DNA of 64,000 bases from Ensifer sp. LC163. GTDB lineage: Bacteria > Pseudomonadota > Alphaproteobacteria > Rhizobiales > Rhizobiaceae. The notes below the pieces were generated by a model. The model was not told where the DNA came from. It was given only the letters and a program-made list of their open reading frames with translations, and searched no databases. The DNA lies in the NCBI RefSeq assembly GCF_001695855.1, contig NZ_MBSS01000018.1:22167-86166 (forward strand), read 5' to 3'. This document shows, one piece after another, positions 56,265 through 64,000 of this stretch. The translations under genes and the position numbers were made by a program. Each line of letters opens with the position of its first letter. Position 1 is the first letter of the stretch.

Positions 56265-56933
56265 GTGGACGTTCAGCAGTTTCTCATCAGGGTCGATGCG
56301 ATCAGCGTCTGGGTTGGCAAGGCCGCGGCGTGGTTGATCATCGGGCTGATGACGCTGGTCTGCATCGAAGTGTTCAAGCGCTACATCATGAACATGCCGA
56401 CGGCGTGGATATATGACGCCAGCAACATGTTCTACGGCACCCTGTTCATGCTCGCCGGGGCCTATGCGCTGGCGCAAAATGCCCATGTGCGCGGCGACTT
56501 TCTCTACAGCTCGCTCCGCCCTCGCATACAGGCGACGCTCGATCTGGCCCTCTATATCCTCTTCTTCCTGCCCGGTGTCGCTGCCCTCATCTATGCCGGT
56601 TACGACTATGCGGCGCTATCCTGGCGGATCGGCGAGCATTCGACCGTGACGGCGGAGGGGCCGCCGATCTACTATTTCAAGACGGTCATTCCGATAGCAG
56701 GTGCCCTCGTGATGCTTCAGGGGCTCGCCGAGATCACGCGCTGCATCGTCTGTCTCAGGACTGGAGACTGGCCGAGCCGCCTCAAGGATGTCGAGGAGAT
56801 TGACGTCGTCGCCGAACAGCTTGCGCACAGCGAGCACATAGACGCGGAGACGCGCGAAGCTGCAATCGAGCGCGCCCAGGATATTGACAGGGCGGCGCGG
56901 CAACGAGGCCTGAGGGGAGATATCGAGACGTGA
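56265..56933 (+). CDS. TRAP transporter small permease (DctQ family)
   Basis: 222 residues from GTG 56265, four membrane spans; LVCIEVFKRYIMNMPTAWIY and YALAQNAHVRGDFLYSSL are DctQ signatures. It has a longer acidic C-terminal tail (about residues 170-222) than usual. It overlaps the large permease gene by 4 bases. Confidence 0.92.
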   Translation: MDVQQFLIRVDAISVWVGKAAAWLIIGLMTLVCIEVFKRYIMNMPTAWIYDASNMFYGTLFMLAGAYALAQNAHVRGDFLYSSLRPRIQATLDLALYILFFLPGVAALIYAGYDYAALSWRIGEHSTVTAEGPPIYYFKTVIPIAGALVMLQGLAEITRCIVCLRTGDWPSRLKDVEEIDVVAEQLAHSEHIDAETREAAIERAQDIDRAARQRGLRGDIET

Positions 56934-58672
56934 GCGATCCGTTCCTCGGACTGACGATGCTGATCCTCATCGTGATCGTCATCATGATGGGGTTCCCGAC
57001 AGCGTTCACGTTGATGGGGCTGGGCATGCTCTTCGGCTTTTACGCTTTCTACAATCCGGCCGAGCACTGGATCGACAATCGGGTCTTCGACCTGATGGTT
57101 CAGCGCACCTATGGGGCGATGACCAACGACGTGCTGATCTCCATCCCGCTTTTCGTTCTGATGGGCTACGTGATGGAGCGCGGTGCGTTGGTCGACAAGA
57201 TGTTCTACAGCATCCAGCTTTCCTTCCGGCGGCTGCCTGCGTCGCTTGCCGTTGCGACGCTGATCGTCTGCACCTTCTGGGGTATTGCCAGCGGCCTCGT
57301 TGGCGCCGTGGTGGTGCTGATGGGCGTCATCGCGATGAACCCGATGCTGCGCGCCGGCTACGACGTGAAACTCGCGTCGGGCGTCATCACCGCCGGCGGC
57401 ACGCTGGGCATTCTGATCCCGCCATCGGTGATGATCATCGTCTACGCGGCGGTCGCGGGGCAGTCGGTCGTCAAGCTCTATGCCGCCGCGATGTTCCCCG
57501 GCTTTTTCCTCGCGCTCCTCTATCTCGCCTACATTCTCGGCTGGGCGATGATCAATCCGAAAATCGCGCCCGCCTTGCCCGAGGAACAGACAAGAGTTCC
57601 GGTGCCCACCTGGATGAGGAGCTTTGAGGCTCTCTATTCGCGCAACATGCCAGCCGGGCTGCTTGTCGCGCTGTTCTCGCCGTCGAGGGCGATGGCGCTC
57701 GAGACGGGCGAGGGGCCGCTGACCTATTGGAAGTTGGTCAAGAATGCCTGCGCCGCGCTGGTGCCTTTCTCGCTGACGGCGGTCACCCTGGCTCTCGCGT
57801 GGTGGTATGTCGTCATCCACCCGCAGGCATCGGCGGAGATGGAAACGCCGGAAGGACTGGAGCAGCTCGGCGCCTCAGCGGCTGATGCTGGGCCAGCGGC
57901 GGTAAACGGGCCTGCGACCGGTTTCTACGTCTCGTTCGCCGTCATTGCCGTGATTGCTGCGGCGGTGCTCGCCCGCTACTACCGCAACATGAGCGCCGAT
58001 CGGCTTCAGGTCGTGAAGCTTCTGATCTCTTCCGTGATGCCGCTCGGCATTCTTACCGTCGTCGTACTCGCCGTCATCCTGTTCGGGATCACGACGGCAA
58101 CCGAATCCGCCGCGGTCGGTGCGGCCGGCGCTTTCCTGCTGGCCTTCCAGGCGCGAACACTCAACTGGAAGCGCACCAAGGAAGCGGTGTTCCTGACCGC
58201 GAAGACGACGGCAATGGTGTGCTGGCTCTTCGTCGGCTCGGCGCTCTTCTCCGGCGTTTTCGCGCTTCTCGGCGGCCAGGCGCTGATCGAGCAGTGGGTG
58301 CTGGCGCTTAATCTTACGCCCCTGCAGTTCATGATCCTGTCGCAGGCGATCATCTTCATTCTCGGTTGGCCGCTGGAATGGACCGAGATCATCATCATCT
58401 TCGTGCCGATCTTCCTGCCGATGCTAAGGCACTTCGATATCGATCCGATACTCTGGGGCGTGCTCGTCTTCGTCAATCTGCAGGCGGCGTTTCTTTCGCC
58501 GCCGGTGGCAATGTCGGCCTATTATCTCAAAGGCGTCTCGCCACCGAACGTGACCCTCAACCAGATATTCGCCGGCATGATGCCCTACATGCTGATCGTC
58601 ATCCTCTGCATGCTCATCATGTATCTGTGGCCCGGCATCACGCTCTGGCTGCCGGACTACCTTTACGGCTAG
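56930..58672 (+). CDS. TRAP transporter large permease (DctM family) with insertion
   Basis: 580 residues from GTG 56930, against roughly 430 for a typical DctM. Conserved DctM parts flank an insertion of about 150 residues (around 215-365), which contains two or more extra hydrophobic segments and an Ala/Glu-rich loop (ETPEGLEQLGASAADAGPAA). LGILIPPSVMIIVYA and AFLSPPVAMSAYYLKGVSPP are family hallmarks. It imports an organic acid or polyol-like anion using an ion gradient. Confidence 0.9.
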   Translation: MSDPFLGLTMLILIVIVIMMGFPTAFTLMGLGMLFGFYAFYNPAEHWIDNRVFDLMVQRTYGAMTNDVLISIPLFVLMGYVMERGALVDKMFYSIQLSFRRLPASLAVATLIVCTFWGIASGLVGAVVVLMGVIAMNPMLRAGYDVKLASGVITAGGTLGILIPPSVMIIVYAAVAGQSVVKLYAAAMFPGFFLALLYLAYILGWAMINPKIAPALPEEQTRVPVPTWMRSFEALYSRNMPAGLLVALFSPSRAMALETGEGPLTYWKLVKNACAALVPFSLTAVTLALAWWYVVIHPQASAEMETPEGLEQLGASAADAGPAAVNGPATGFYVSFAVIAVIAAAVLARYYRNMSADRLQVVKLLISSVMPLGILTVVVLAVILFGITTATESAAVGAAGAFLLAFQARTLNWKRTKEAVFLTAKTTAMVCWLFVGSALFSGVFALLGGQALIEQWVLALNLTPLQFMILSQAIIFILGWPLEWTEIIIIFVPIFLPMLRHFDIDPILWGVLVFVNLQAAFLSPPVAMSAYYLKGVSPPNVTLNQIFAGMMPYMLIVILCMLIMYLWPGITLWLPDYLYG

Positions 58673-58865
58673 AGACATTGCCGTCTGCGGCGGCCGCTAC
58701 CGCAACCCTCACGCCAATGCCCTGTGATCTGAGGTTTCTCGGGCGTCATCTGCCGTGCCTACAGCGCCGCGCATTATTTGGCGCACCGGTGCCGTCGGAT
58801 AGCTGGTGAGCCAAAATCTCGTTTCCACGCTCAGCTGACATCAGTCGCTTTATGAGTCTACAGCC

Positions 58866-60458
58866 CTAGTAGCCCAACGCCATCCCATCCTTGCGGGGGT
58901 CGGACCCTCCGATCAGGACGCCGCGCTCCCAGTCAATCCGGATGGCCTGCGCCCCGCCAATGGCCGACCGGGGCGGCTGAACCTTGAAGCCACGCCGCTC
59001 CAACTCGGCGCCGCTGCTCGTGCGGACGGCTTCCTCGGCTTCGACCGTTGCGGTAGCGGGCAGCGGAAAGAGGCGCGGCAGGTCAATGGCGGTCTGAAGA
59101 TCGAGACCGCAATCGTAGAGCCGGGATAACAGATGAGCATGGCCCATGGCCTGGTAGTGGCCGCCCATCACACCGAACGGCATGACGACGCGTCCACCCT
59201 CGGCCGCCATTCCCGGGATTATTGTATGCATCGGACGCTTTCGGGGGCCGACTTCGTTGGGATGCCCTGCCACAAGCGAAAAGCTCTGGCCACGGTTGTG
59301 GAACAACACGCCCGAGCGCGGCGCCATCAGCCCGCTGCCATAGGAACTGAATATCGAATTGATAAAGCTGACCGCGTTGCGATCGCGATCCACCACGCAA
59401 AGATAGACGGTATCCTTGTGCTCGACCGTGTCGAACGACGGCAGTGGATCCGTGGCCCGATCGAAGGAGATGCTACTGGCGAGGCGATCAGCAAGCGTGC
59501 TCGACAGCATGTGCTCGACGGCCCCATCCGATCCAGACGGATCGGCGACCAGCGCGTCGCGCGCGGCGTAGGCGAGCCGTGTTGCCTCGAGGAGGAGATG
59601 CAGATCATCAGCGTCGAACGGGTCGTTGGACAGCGAGAAACGTGAGAGAATATTCAGGATCAGAAGGGCGACCACGCCCTGGCCATTCGGCGGGCACTCG
59701 TAGATGGTGCGGCCGCGATAGGTCGTGGAGATGGGTGTAACGTAGTGGCCTGCAGCGCTGGCGAAATCGCCGAGGGTATGATGGCCGCCGAGGTCGCGCA
59801 GATAGTTCACCATGTCCTCGGCGCCGCCGCCGCGATAGAAGGCGTCCCTGCCGTCGCGAGCGATCGCGTCGAGCGTATCCGCGAGCAAGGGCTGGCGCTG
59901 GGTGCAGCCGACCGTCGGCGCCTCTCCCTCAACCAGGAAGGTGGCACGGGTGGTTGGGTCCGCCGCCAGGAGATCGCGTTGCAGACCCAGGTCGGCGGCG
60001 ACACGGGGCGTCAGTGCGTAGCCCTCCCGTGCCAGTGCGATTGCCGGCTGAAGAACCTCGGCCATCGGCATCCGGCCGAAGTCGCTCAAGAGGCGGCACC
60101 AGGCATCGACCGCTCCAGGAACCGTGACCGCATGAGGAGAAGCGCGCTCGATTGCTGTCACACCCTCAGCCCGCAATGTTTCGCGTGTCAGGGCGGCCGG
60201 CGTCCGGCCCGAGCCGTTATACGCGCGAATGTCGGTGGACCCTTCCACCGCTATCATTGCGAAACAGTCCCCGCCGACACCCGTCGAACCTGCCTCGACA
60301 ACAGATTGTACCGCGACGGCCGCCACCGCCGCATCCATAGCGTTGCCTCCTGCCTTCAGGACCTCGATGGCCGTCAGGGTTGAGGCCGGATGTGAGGTTG
60401 CCGCCATCCCGTGACGGGCAACGGCCAGCGACCGACCAGGATCTTCGAAGTTGCGCAT
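58866..60458 (-). CDS. Gamma-glutamyltransferase-family protein
   Basis: 530 residues, one chain that self-cleaves in this family. N-terminal ATSHPASTLTAIEVLKAGGN and GGNAMDAAVAAVAVQSVVEA; the predicted cleavage/catalytic Thr is in HKDTVYLCVVDRDRNAVSF; the C-terminal subunit has VMPFGVMGGHYQAMGH. The DTVYLCVVD form groups with YwrD-like or acylase-type members rather than classical GGT (TTHFS). No signal peptide is seen. ATG 60458 is chosen over TTG 60470. It is convergent with the TRAP operon. Confidence 0.9.
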   Translation of the reverse strand: MRNFEDPGRSLAVARHGMAATSHPASTLTAIEVLKAGGNAMDAAVAAVAVQSVVEAGSTGVGGDCFAMIAVEGSTDIRAYNGSGRTPAALTRETLRAEGVTAIERASPHAVTVPGAVDAWCRLLSDFGRMPMAEVLQPAIALAREGYALTPRVAADLGLQRDLLAADPTTRATFLVEGEAPTVGCTQRQPLLADTLDAIARDGRDAFYRGGGAEDMVNYLRDLGGHHTLGDFASAAGHYVTPISTTYRGRTIYECPPNGQGVVALLILNILSRFSLSNDPFDADDLHLLLEATRLAYAARDALVADPSGSDGAVEHMLSSTLADRLASSISFDRATDPLPSFDTVEHKDTVYLCVVDRDRNAVSFINSIFSSYGSGLMAPRSGVLFHNRGQSFSLVAGHPNEVGPRKRPMHTIIPGMAAEGGRVVMPFGVMGGHYQAMGHAHLLSRLYDCGLDLQTAIDLPRLFPLPATATVEAEEAVRTSSGAELERRGFKVQPPRSAIGGAQAIRIDWERGVLIGGSDPRKDGMALGY

Positions 60459-60633
60459 GACGGTCCCCAAAGCCTTCCCAAGTCATCTAGTTAGACAGTC
60501 CCTGGGCGCCAGCGCAAGTGACTTGGCCAGACGTTTCGCATCGAGTGGTGAGTTACAGCGGATCCAGCTGTATCGACTGGACAGCTTGCAGCGCCGGAAG
60601 ACTGATAGGAGGGTATGGCGTTACGTGCTCGGC

Positions 60634-60678
60634 TTGTTATTTCTTCCTCCCATGCTATATGTAGGTAATTACCTACAT
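60634..60678 (+). promoter_or_regulatory. Toxin-antitoxin promoter and operator
   Basis: -35 TTGTTA (60634-60639), 16-base spacer, -10 TATATG (60656-60661). The perfect 20-bp palindrome ATGTAGGTAATTACCTACAT (60659-60678) overlaps the -10 and ends just before the ribosome binding site. This is the expected autorepression operator. Confidence 0.8.
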
Positions 60679-60689
60679 GGAGGTGAGCC

Positions 60690-60944
60690 GTGAGTATCAC
60701 TACCCTTTCCAGCCGAGAACTGAACCATGACGTCAGCAGCGCTAAGAAGGCGGCAAGAAGCGGCCCAGTCATCATCACGGATCGCGGCAAGCCTTCCCAT
60801 GTGCTGATGACGTATGATGAATTCGAGCGTTTGAGCGGGAAGCACCGCAGCCTCGTCGACGCGCTCTCCATGCCCGGCCTGTCGTCGATCGACTTTGACC
60901 CGCCTCGCGTTGAAATCAGGCCGCGTGAAGTGGACTTGTCTTGA
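60690..60944 (+). CDS. Phd/YefM-family antitoxin
   Basis: 84 residues from GTG 60690 (GGAGG ahead). SSRELNHDVSSAKKAARSGP and VIITDRGKPSHVLMTYDEFE give the Phd/YefM DNA-binding fold; the C-terminal tail is the toxin-neutralising part. Its stop overlaps the toxin start (TTGA). Confidence 0.92.
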   Translation: MSITTLSSRELNHDVSSAKKAARSGPVIITDRGKPSHVLMTYDEFERLSGKHRSLVDALSMPGLSSIDFDPPRVEIRPREVDLS

Positions 60945-61363
60945 AGTACTTGCTTGATACTAACGTCGTTTCCGAACTGCGCAAGATCGGTGACGGCAAG
61001 GCCGATGCCAATGTGTTGGTGTGGGTAGGAGCCGAAGATGCGGCGCGCTTCTTTCTTTCGGCCATCACGATCCTCGAATTGGAGCGAGGTGTGCTCGGGG
61101 TGCACCGCCGGGACGCGGCACAGGGCGCTCGGTTGCGCGCATGGCTCGACAGTCGTGTGCGCCCGGAATTCGCGGGCCGAATCGTGCCGGTTGACGATGC
61201 GGTTGCGACGCGCTGCGCGCACCTGCACATCCCCGACCGGCGCAACGAGGCCGACGCGCTGATCGCTGCGACCGCTCTGGTCCACGACATGGTCGTAGTG
61301 ACCCGCAACATCAGGGATTTCGAAGGCACCGGTGTCGTTGTGGTCGACCCTTGGCAAGGCTGA
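60941..61363 (+). CDS. PIN-domain toxin ribonuclease (VapC family)
   Basis: 140 residues from TTG 60941. The acidic PIN residues are present: D in LLDTNVVSEL, E in ILELERGV, D in NEADALIAATAL and D in TRNIRDFEGTGV. VapC toxins cut specific RNAs, often initiator tRNA. The pair stabilises replicons and lies at a boundary next to an incomplete amino acid transporter set. Confidence 0.93.
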   Translation: MKYLLDTNVVSELRKIGDGKADANVLVWVGAEDAARFFLSAITILELERGVLGVHRRDAAQGARLRAWLDSRVRPEFAGRIVPVDDAVATRCAHLHIPDRRNEADALIAATALVHDMVVVTRNIRDFEGTGVVVVDPWQG

Positions 61364-61498
61364 CGGTCTTGCTGCAACGCGAATGCAGCGTAGTCGAGGT
61401 GGCCGCGACATCGGCCTGACACCCACCGCCACGCTGGGCGTCGCTGATGCCCGCAAAGTCACGGTCCCGGGACTACCACCAATCCCTACGGACCAACT

Positions 61499-62614
61499 TC
61501 AGTCTGAATTTCTGGTACTCCGACTTCGGCCGGCCGCCCCCCGGGTTGCCAGCCGTCGACCGATCCAGGAGAGGTAGGAGCAGGAGAGAAGGAACCAGAG
61601 GCCGACGAACACATAGGCTTCCAGCGCCTGGTTTCCCCACGCAACGTCGCTGAAGGCCATGCGGGCAGTGGCGCTAAGATCGTGCAGGCCAAGGATCACC
61701 ACGAGGGAGGTGTCTTTGTAAGCGCCGATCGTGCTGTTGACGAGGGCAGGCATGGCACGTTCAATCGACTGCGGCAGGAGGACGAGGCGGACCGTCTGCC
61801 AGAAGCCGAGTCCGAGCGCCGAGGCTGCCTCGTGCTGGCCGGCCGGAAGCGACATGAGGCCGCTGCGCACGTCCTCAGCGAAATAGGCGGCATGGAAGAA
61901 GACGAGCGCCACGAGGACGGCCGTAATCGGCTCGATGGCCATGCCCTTCGGCAAGGTAAGCGGCAGCACGAAGACGCCGACGAAAAGCAGCGTGACCATC
62001 GGCACTCCACGCATAATCTCGACGTAGGCCCCTGACGCCCGGCGAAGTAGTGGGTGACGGGTCTGGTAGCGGGCAAGCGCCAGAAGCACGCCCACCGGCA
62101 GCGCCAGCGCCAGCGCGATGGTGGAGAGAATGAGCAGGATCGGAAGGCCGTTCCACCGCGTTGCGTCGACCGGAGCTAGGCCGAAAACGCCACCGCCCAT
62201 CAAAAGGAAAGAGGCGGCCATGCCGCAAAGCCAGGTGACCGCCAATAGCCGCATATCCGGCCAGCGCCCGCTAACGGCCATACGCCCGGTGGCGACGGAG
62301 AGGGCGATGAGGACCAGCGAGGCCAGCAAGGGCCGCCATTGCTGGTCAAAAGGGTAGGTGCCGAACAGGATGAAGCGGGATTTTTCCATCCAGAATGGCC
62401 AGCAGGCGCCCGCGGCCCCGGCGCAGGAGGAGGCGGCCGCCCAAGGCGGCGGCGCCGAGAGGAAGAGCCAGTCGAGCACGATCCAGGCGAGGTAGAGAGC
62501 CAATGTGGCGCTCGCCAGCGACAGGAGACTCGATCCCGGCCGGGAGGCGTGCCTCCCCAGCCATGCGCGGGCCGCGTTGCGGGAGAGACGTTCGAGGGTC
62601 GGCGCCGCGCTCAT
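61499..62614 (-). CDS. Amino acid ABC transporter permease (AapM/BztC-like)
   Basis: 371 residues. HisMQ C-terminal domain with VEIMRGVPMVTLLFVGVFVL and EAASALGLGFWQTVRLVLLP, plus the extra N-terminal helices typical of AapM. The ATG overlaps the preceding stop (ATGA). It normally pairs with AapQ and the AapP ATPase, but no ATPase follows; the toxin-antitoxin pair is convergent 135 bases away. Confidence 0.9.
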   Translation of the reverse strand: MSAAPTLERLSRNAARAWLGRHASRPGSSLLSLASATLALYLAWIVLDWLFLSAPPPWAAASSCAGAAGACWPFWMEKSRFILFGTYPFDQQWRPLLASLVLIALSVATGRMAVSGRWPDMRLLAVTWLCGMAASFLLMGGGVFGLAPVDATRWNGLPILLILSTIALALALPVGVLLALARYQTRHPLLRRASGAYVEIMRGVPMVTLLFVGVFVLPLTLPKGMAIEPITAVLVALVFFHAAYFAEDVRSGLMSLPAGQHEAASALGLGFWQTVRLVLLPQSIERAMPALVNSTIGAYKDTSLVVILGLHDLSATARMAFSDVAWGNQALEAYVFVGLWFLLSCSYLSWIGRRLATRGAAGRSRSTRNSD

Positions 62615-63804
62615 GTTGCACTTCGCCCTTCGCGGCCACGAATGCGCGCGTTCCAATGGTTGAGTGCGCCCGTGACCATAAGGCAGAGGACGAGATAGAT
62701 CGACATGGTGATCAGCATGGTTTCCAGCGGCCGGAAGGTCTGGTTGATGGCAGTTCCGGCCACCGACATGAGATCAGAATAGCCGACGGCGATTGAGATC
62801 GACGTGTTCTTGAGGAGGTTGGCGAACTGGTTGTTGAGTGGCGGTACGACGGTGCGCAGCACCTGCGGCACAACGATGAGCCGTGTGACCTGGCCGCGCC
62901 TGAGACCCAGCGCATTTGCCGCCTCGATCTGCCCATCCGGCACCGCTTCGATGCCGCCACGCAGAACTTCTGCGATCTGGGCACCGTGATAAAGGCCGAG
63001 CGAGACCGCAACGGTACAGAACTGGATGGAAAGCGTGATCCCGCCCTCAACGGAAAAGCCCGCGAGGTGTGGCCAGGACAGCGTGAGTGGCGCGTCAAGC
63101 ACGAAGGCAAGTGCGGCCGGAATGCCAAGGGCGATGGCGAAAGCGACGGCGATGGCAGGGCCGCGCCGGCCGGTGAGCGCCTGGCGCCGCGCGACACGGC
63201 GCATCCACAGCCAAAGGAACGGGGGAGCAACCAACAATGAGGCGGTGAGCCAAAGCGTATTGCCCGGATCGTCGGAAAGCCACGGCAAGTAGATCGCCCG
63301 GTTCGAGATGGTGAGCGGACCGACGGTGAGCGCTTGGCGGATGGTGGGCAGGCCGTTCACCGCCGCGACAAAGATGACCAGCAGTACGAGAATCTTCGGC
63401 AGGTTGCGGAAAAGCTCGACATAGGCAAGTGCAAAGAGGCGCGCGAGTGGTGCGGTGCTGACGCTAAGGAGGCCAATCAGCAGGCCGATGATGCAGGCGA
63501 TGACCAGGCTCGCCGCGGCGACGGCAATGGTGTTGGCAAGGCCTGCCAGGATCGCCCGCAGGTAGCTGTCCGCAGCATCGTAGGGAATGACGCTTTCGCT
63601 AAGGTCGAATCCGGCCTGTTGCGCAAGAAAGCCGAAGCCCGGCCGGATCCCGGCCGCGGTCATGTTGGAGTAGATGTTGAATGCGATGAGCACGAATGCG
63701 GCGAGGATCGCAAGTCCGACCCCTGCGTCCATCCAGGAAATGGCGGGCCTGATTTTCGGCGCACCAGCGTTCTTGTCGGCGGGAAACTGCAGCTTCTGGT
63801 CCAT
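62611..63804 (-). CDS. Amino acid ABC transporter permease (AapQ/BztB-like)
   Basis: 397 residues with the long interdomain insertion of AapQ. Blocks: ANTIAVAAASLVIACIIGLL, YVELFRNLPKILVLLVIFVA, and GGIEAVPDGQIEAANALGLR. ATG 63804 is chosen (TTG 63816 is in frame but lies inside the preceding gene). It begins 8 bases after the phosphatase-like stop, so it is co-transcribed with it. Confidence 0.9.
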   Translation of the reverse strand: MDQKLQFPADKNAGAPKIRPAISWMDAGVGLAILAAFVLIAFNIYSNMTAAGIRPGFGFLAQQAGFDLSESVIPYDAADSYLRAILAGLANTIAVAAASLVIACIIGLLIGLLSVSTAPLARLFALAYVELFRNLPKILVLLVIFVAAVNGLPTIRQALTVGPLTISNRAIYLPWLSDDPGNTLWLTASLLVAPPFLWLWMRRVARRQALTGRRGPAIAVAFAIALGIPAALAFVLDAPLTLSWPHLAGFSVEGGITLSIQFCTVAVSLGLYHGAQIAEVLRGGIEAVPDGQIEAANALGLRRGQVTRLIVVPQVLRTVVPPLNNQFANLLKNTSISIAVGYSDLMSVAGTAINQTFRPLETMLITMSIYLVLCLMVTGALNHWNARIRGREGRSAT

Positions 63805-63812
63805 GGGGGATC

Positions 63813-64000
63813 TCAAAGGCCGGTTTCGACTGGTTGCTTTATGCGTACGGCGCAGCGGTCGACGAGGCTATTCTGGGCCTCCGTCTCGGGGCCGGAGCCG
63901 GCAGCGGCAATCCGTTCGAGCGCATCCGTAGGGTTGAGCCCTAGGACCAGCAGGATGCATGTCGCCACGGTTCCTGTGCGGCCTATGCCGGCCGCGCAGT
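63813..64000 (-). CDS. Tyrosine-phosphatase-like protein, C-terminal part
   Basis: 62 residues are visible, entering from the right edge. CAAGIGRTGTVATCILLVLG is the P-loop CX5R motif of dual-specificity/tyrosine phosphatases with the usual following helix; it ends VETGL. The substrate is unknown. Placement directly upstream of aapQM-like permeases in one operon is unusual. Confidence 0.75.
   Translation of the reverse strand, partial: CAAGIGRTGTVATCILLVLGLNPTDALERIAAAGSGPETEAQNSLVDRCAVRIKQPVETGL

Overview
The window reads as a piece of a large rhizobial secondary replicon (megaplasmid or chromid). It most resembles Sinorhizobium/Ensifer and pSymB-like replicons. The reasons are a complete repABC origin with counter-transcribed RNA, an alpha-galactoside locus in the same gene order as S. 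meliloti agpT-agaL1-agpABCD-agaL2, two-palindrome intergenic mosaic repeats of RIME type, an AbcR/alpha-r15-like small RNA, and a dense load of ABC/TRAP uptake cassettes. The genus is inferred from memory of these families, not from a database search.

Layout. 1-5055: sugar ABC cassette (solute-binding protein, two permeases) with a GH32 fructosidase running off the left end and a LacI regulator, all on the minus strand; two related LacI-type operators are visible. 5201-15357: the alpha-galactoside (raffinose/melibiose) operon on the minus strand, with its AraC regulator divergent. 15544-15686: AbcR-like sRNA. 16366-20220: repABC with a RepA/RepB partition pair, ctRNA and RepC initiator. 20221-28000: gene-poor, relic-rich stretch with RIME-like repeats, a cold-shock protein, four parS-like palindromes, a broken DUF3606 gene, a RibD/DHFR-like gene and a frameshifted luxI (AHL synthase) relic. 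28084-30344: a second repAB without repC. 30636-37697: LysR regulator divergent from an agmatinase-like ureohydrolase, aldehyde dehydrogenase, tiny membrane protein, NCS1 permease and GMC dehydrogenase. 37857-45330: MocR regulator divergent from a ferric/polyamine-type ABC importer with a TIM-barrel isomerase and an inositol-monophosphatase-like enzyme. 45478-46017: hydrolase/TetR deletion-fusion relic. 46140-52831: GlxA-type regulator divergent from a polar amino acid ABC importer, a C26 amidotransferase-RidA fusion and a DadA-like oxidase. 52832-55000: graveyard of LysR, endolysin, DUF1515 and transposase remnants. 55064-58672: TRAP transporter. 58866-60458: gamma-glutamyltransferase-like protein. 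60634-61363: Phd/PIN toxin-antitoxin pair. 61499-64000: AapQ/AapM-like permeases behind the end of a tyrosine-phosphatase-like gene.

How it works together: most cassettes follow one plan (divergent regulator, importer, one to three catabolic enzymes), as expected of a nutrient-scavenging soil/plant-associated replicon. Each of the five complete solute-binding-protein genes is followed by a strong, sequence-unrelated hairpin before the next transporter gene, which probably keeps binding-protein mRNA in excess. An AbcR-like sRNA, whose exposed loop can pair with G-rich Shine-Dalgarno sequences of such importers, lies between the sugar loci and the replication origin. The most unusual parts are the replication/partition neighbourhood (two RepA/RepB pairs sharing a 21-bp upstream element, a dispersed parS cluster, a dead quorum-sensing synthase) and several non-standard fusions and partner genes.
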